NCBI GenBank assembly: GCA_003139975.1
Contig: PLHN01000511.1
Coordinates: 1-5,500 of the forward strand
Direction: 5' to 3'
Source of the DNA: Acidobacteriaceae bacterium
Lineage (GTDB): Bacteria; Acidobacteriota; Terriglobia; Terriglobales; Acidobacteriaceae
DNA length: 5,500 nt
Shown here: in pieces, positions 5,190-5,500 of the stretch
How the letters are laid out: the number at the start of each line of letters is the position of its first letter
Numbering within the stretch: position 1 is the stretch's first letter
Translations under genes and position numbers: made by a program
Notes under the pieces: model-generated
The model's input: the letters and a program-made list of their open reading frames with translations, nothing else
Databases searched by the model: none
What the model was told of the DNA's origin: nothing

Positions 5190-5500
5190 AGTGGGCCTGC
5201 CGGGTGGGAACCGTGCCTTCGATCTTTCCGAACGGCCACAACCATGGGGACTCGATATCGAAATTCGCTTGCTTTAGTCAACGACACCAGCGACCGGCAG
5301 ACCAGGCGCGAGCGTCCCCCGGGATCATGAAAGGGAGTCGACCGAGACGACGCCCCTGCTCGTCCTGCCGGCCGGGGTTGGGCCGGCGAAGAACTCTACC
5401 ATTGTGGCCTTTCTGCCTTGACACAAGTATCGAGATTGCGGGAAGGTCGTGGTCCGCGACCTCAGCGGCTAAAGCAGATGAAACGCGCAGCGCCCATCGC
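5190..5500. other. 311-bp stretch with no supportable gene
   Basis: I see no protein family here on either strand. A plus-strand frame is open from 5192 to the window edge (possible GTG 5204, ATG 5327), and a minus-strand frame is open from 5499 to about 5276; both translate to Arg-rich, low-quality sequence typical of GC-rich non-coding DNA. Palindromes present are TCGATATCGA (5252-5261), CGAA-A-TTCG (5259-5267), GCCGGCC-N7-GGCCGGC (5367-5387, no T-tract) and GGTCG with CGACC (5445-5461). It may be an upstream region of a gene beyond 5500. Confidence 0.5.

Noticed and set aside
5367..5387. GCCGGCC-N7-GGCCGGC as a rho-independent terminator
   Set aside because: A strong stem but with no T-rich tract on either side.
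5418..5423. TTGACA as a -35 box
   Set aside because: It is a perfect -35 hexamer, but no -10-like sequence lies 16-18 bases downstream (GGAAGG at 5441).
5276..5499. Minus-strand open frame entering from the right edge
   Set aside because: About 74 codons of low-quality Arg/Gly-rich sequence matching nothing I recognise; not enough to call a gene end.
5204..5500. Plus-strand open frame running off the right edge (GTG 5204 or ATG 5327)
   Set aside because: The translation is Arg/Pro/Ser-rich with no domain and no ribosome binding site; long open frames are common by chance at this GC content.

Overview
The window looks like ordinary chromosomal DNA from a GC-rich Gram-negative bacterium. My best guess is a member of the Acidobacteriota. 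That rests on the style of the proteins (a TMTC-like membrane glycosyltransferase with C-terminal TPRs, a TlpA-like protein with a helical N-terminal half, an orphan STAS protein) and on ACTAACC-type heptamer repeats of a kind I associate with acidobacterial intergenic DNA. It is an inference, not a database result. I see no phage, plasmid, insertion sequence, CRISPR array, tRNA or rRNA.

Layout. Bases 1-1271 (+) hold the C-terminal two thirds of mnmG, the tRNA U34 modification enzyme; its start lies upstream of the window. It converges, 39 bp apart, on a two-gene block read leftwards: 4281-3328 (-), an exported thioredoxin-fold protein, followed by 3203-1311 (-), a polytopic GT-C type glycosyltransferase-like protein with a TPR tail. 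The 124 bp between those two genes hold a tandem 15-bp duplication over the upstream stop codon and an inverted repeat ahead of the downstream start. From 4282 to 4522 is the divergent control region, with a good -10 box and a long leader for a cold-shock protein gene at 4523-4723 (+). That gene converges on a STAS-domain anti-sigma factor antagonist at 5129-4782 (-), and the two are separated by back-to-back terminator hairpins. Bases 5190-5500 contain no gene I can support, only several palindromes.

How the genes work together. mnmG (translation), csp (RNA chaperone) and the STAS gene (signalling) look functionally independent. Only the exported thioredoxin-like protein and the membrane glycosyltransferase-like protein could form a unit: they share a strand, are adjacent, and both are expected to act at the cell envelope.

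I do not see a convincing new multi-gene system. The most unusual features are (i) mnmG, whose C-terminal domain carries two in-frame expansions resembling intergenic repeat DNA, (ii) the duplicated stop-codon segment at 3310-3339, and (iii) the unstudied pairing of a helical-repeat thioredoxin with a TMTC-like enzyme.
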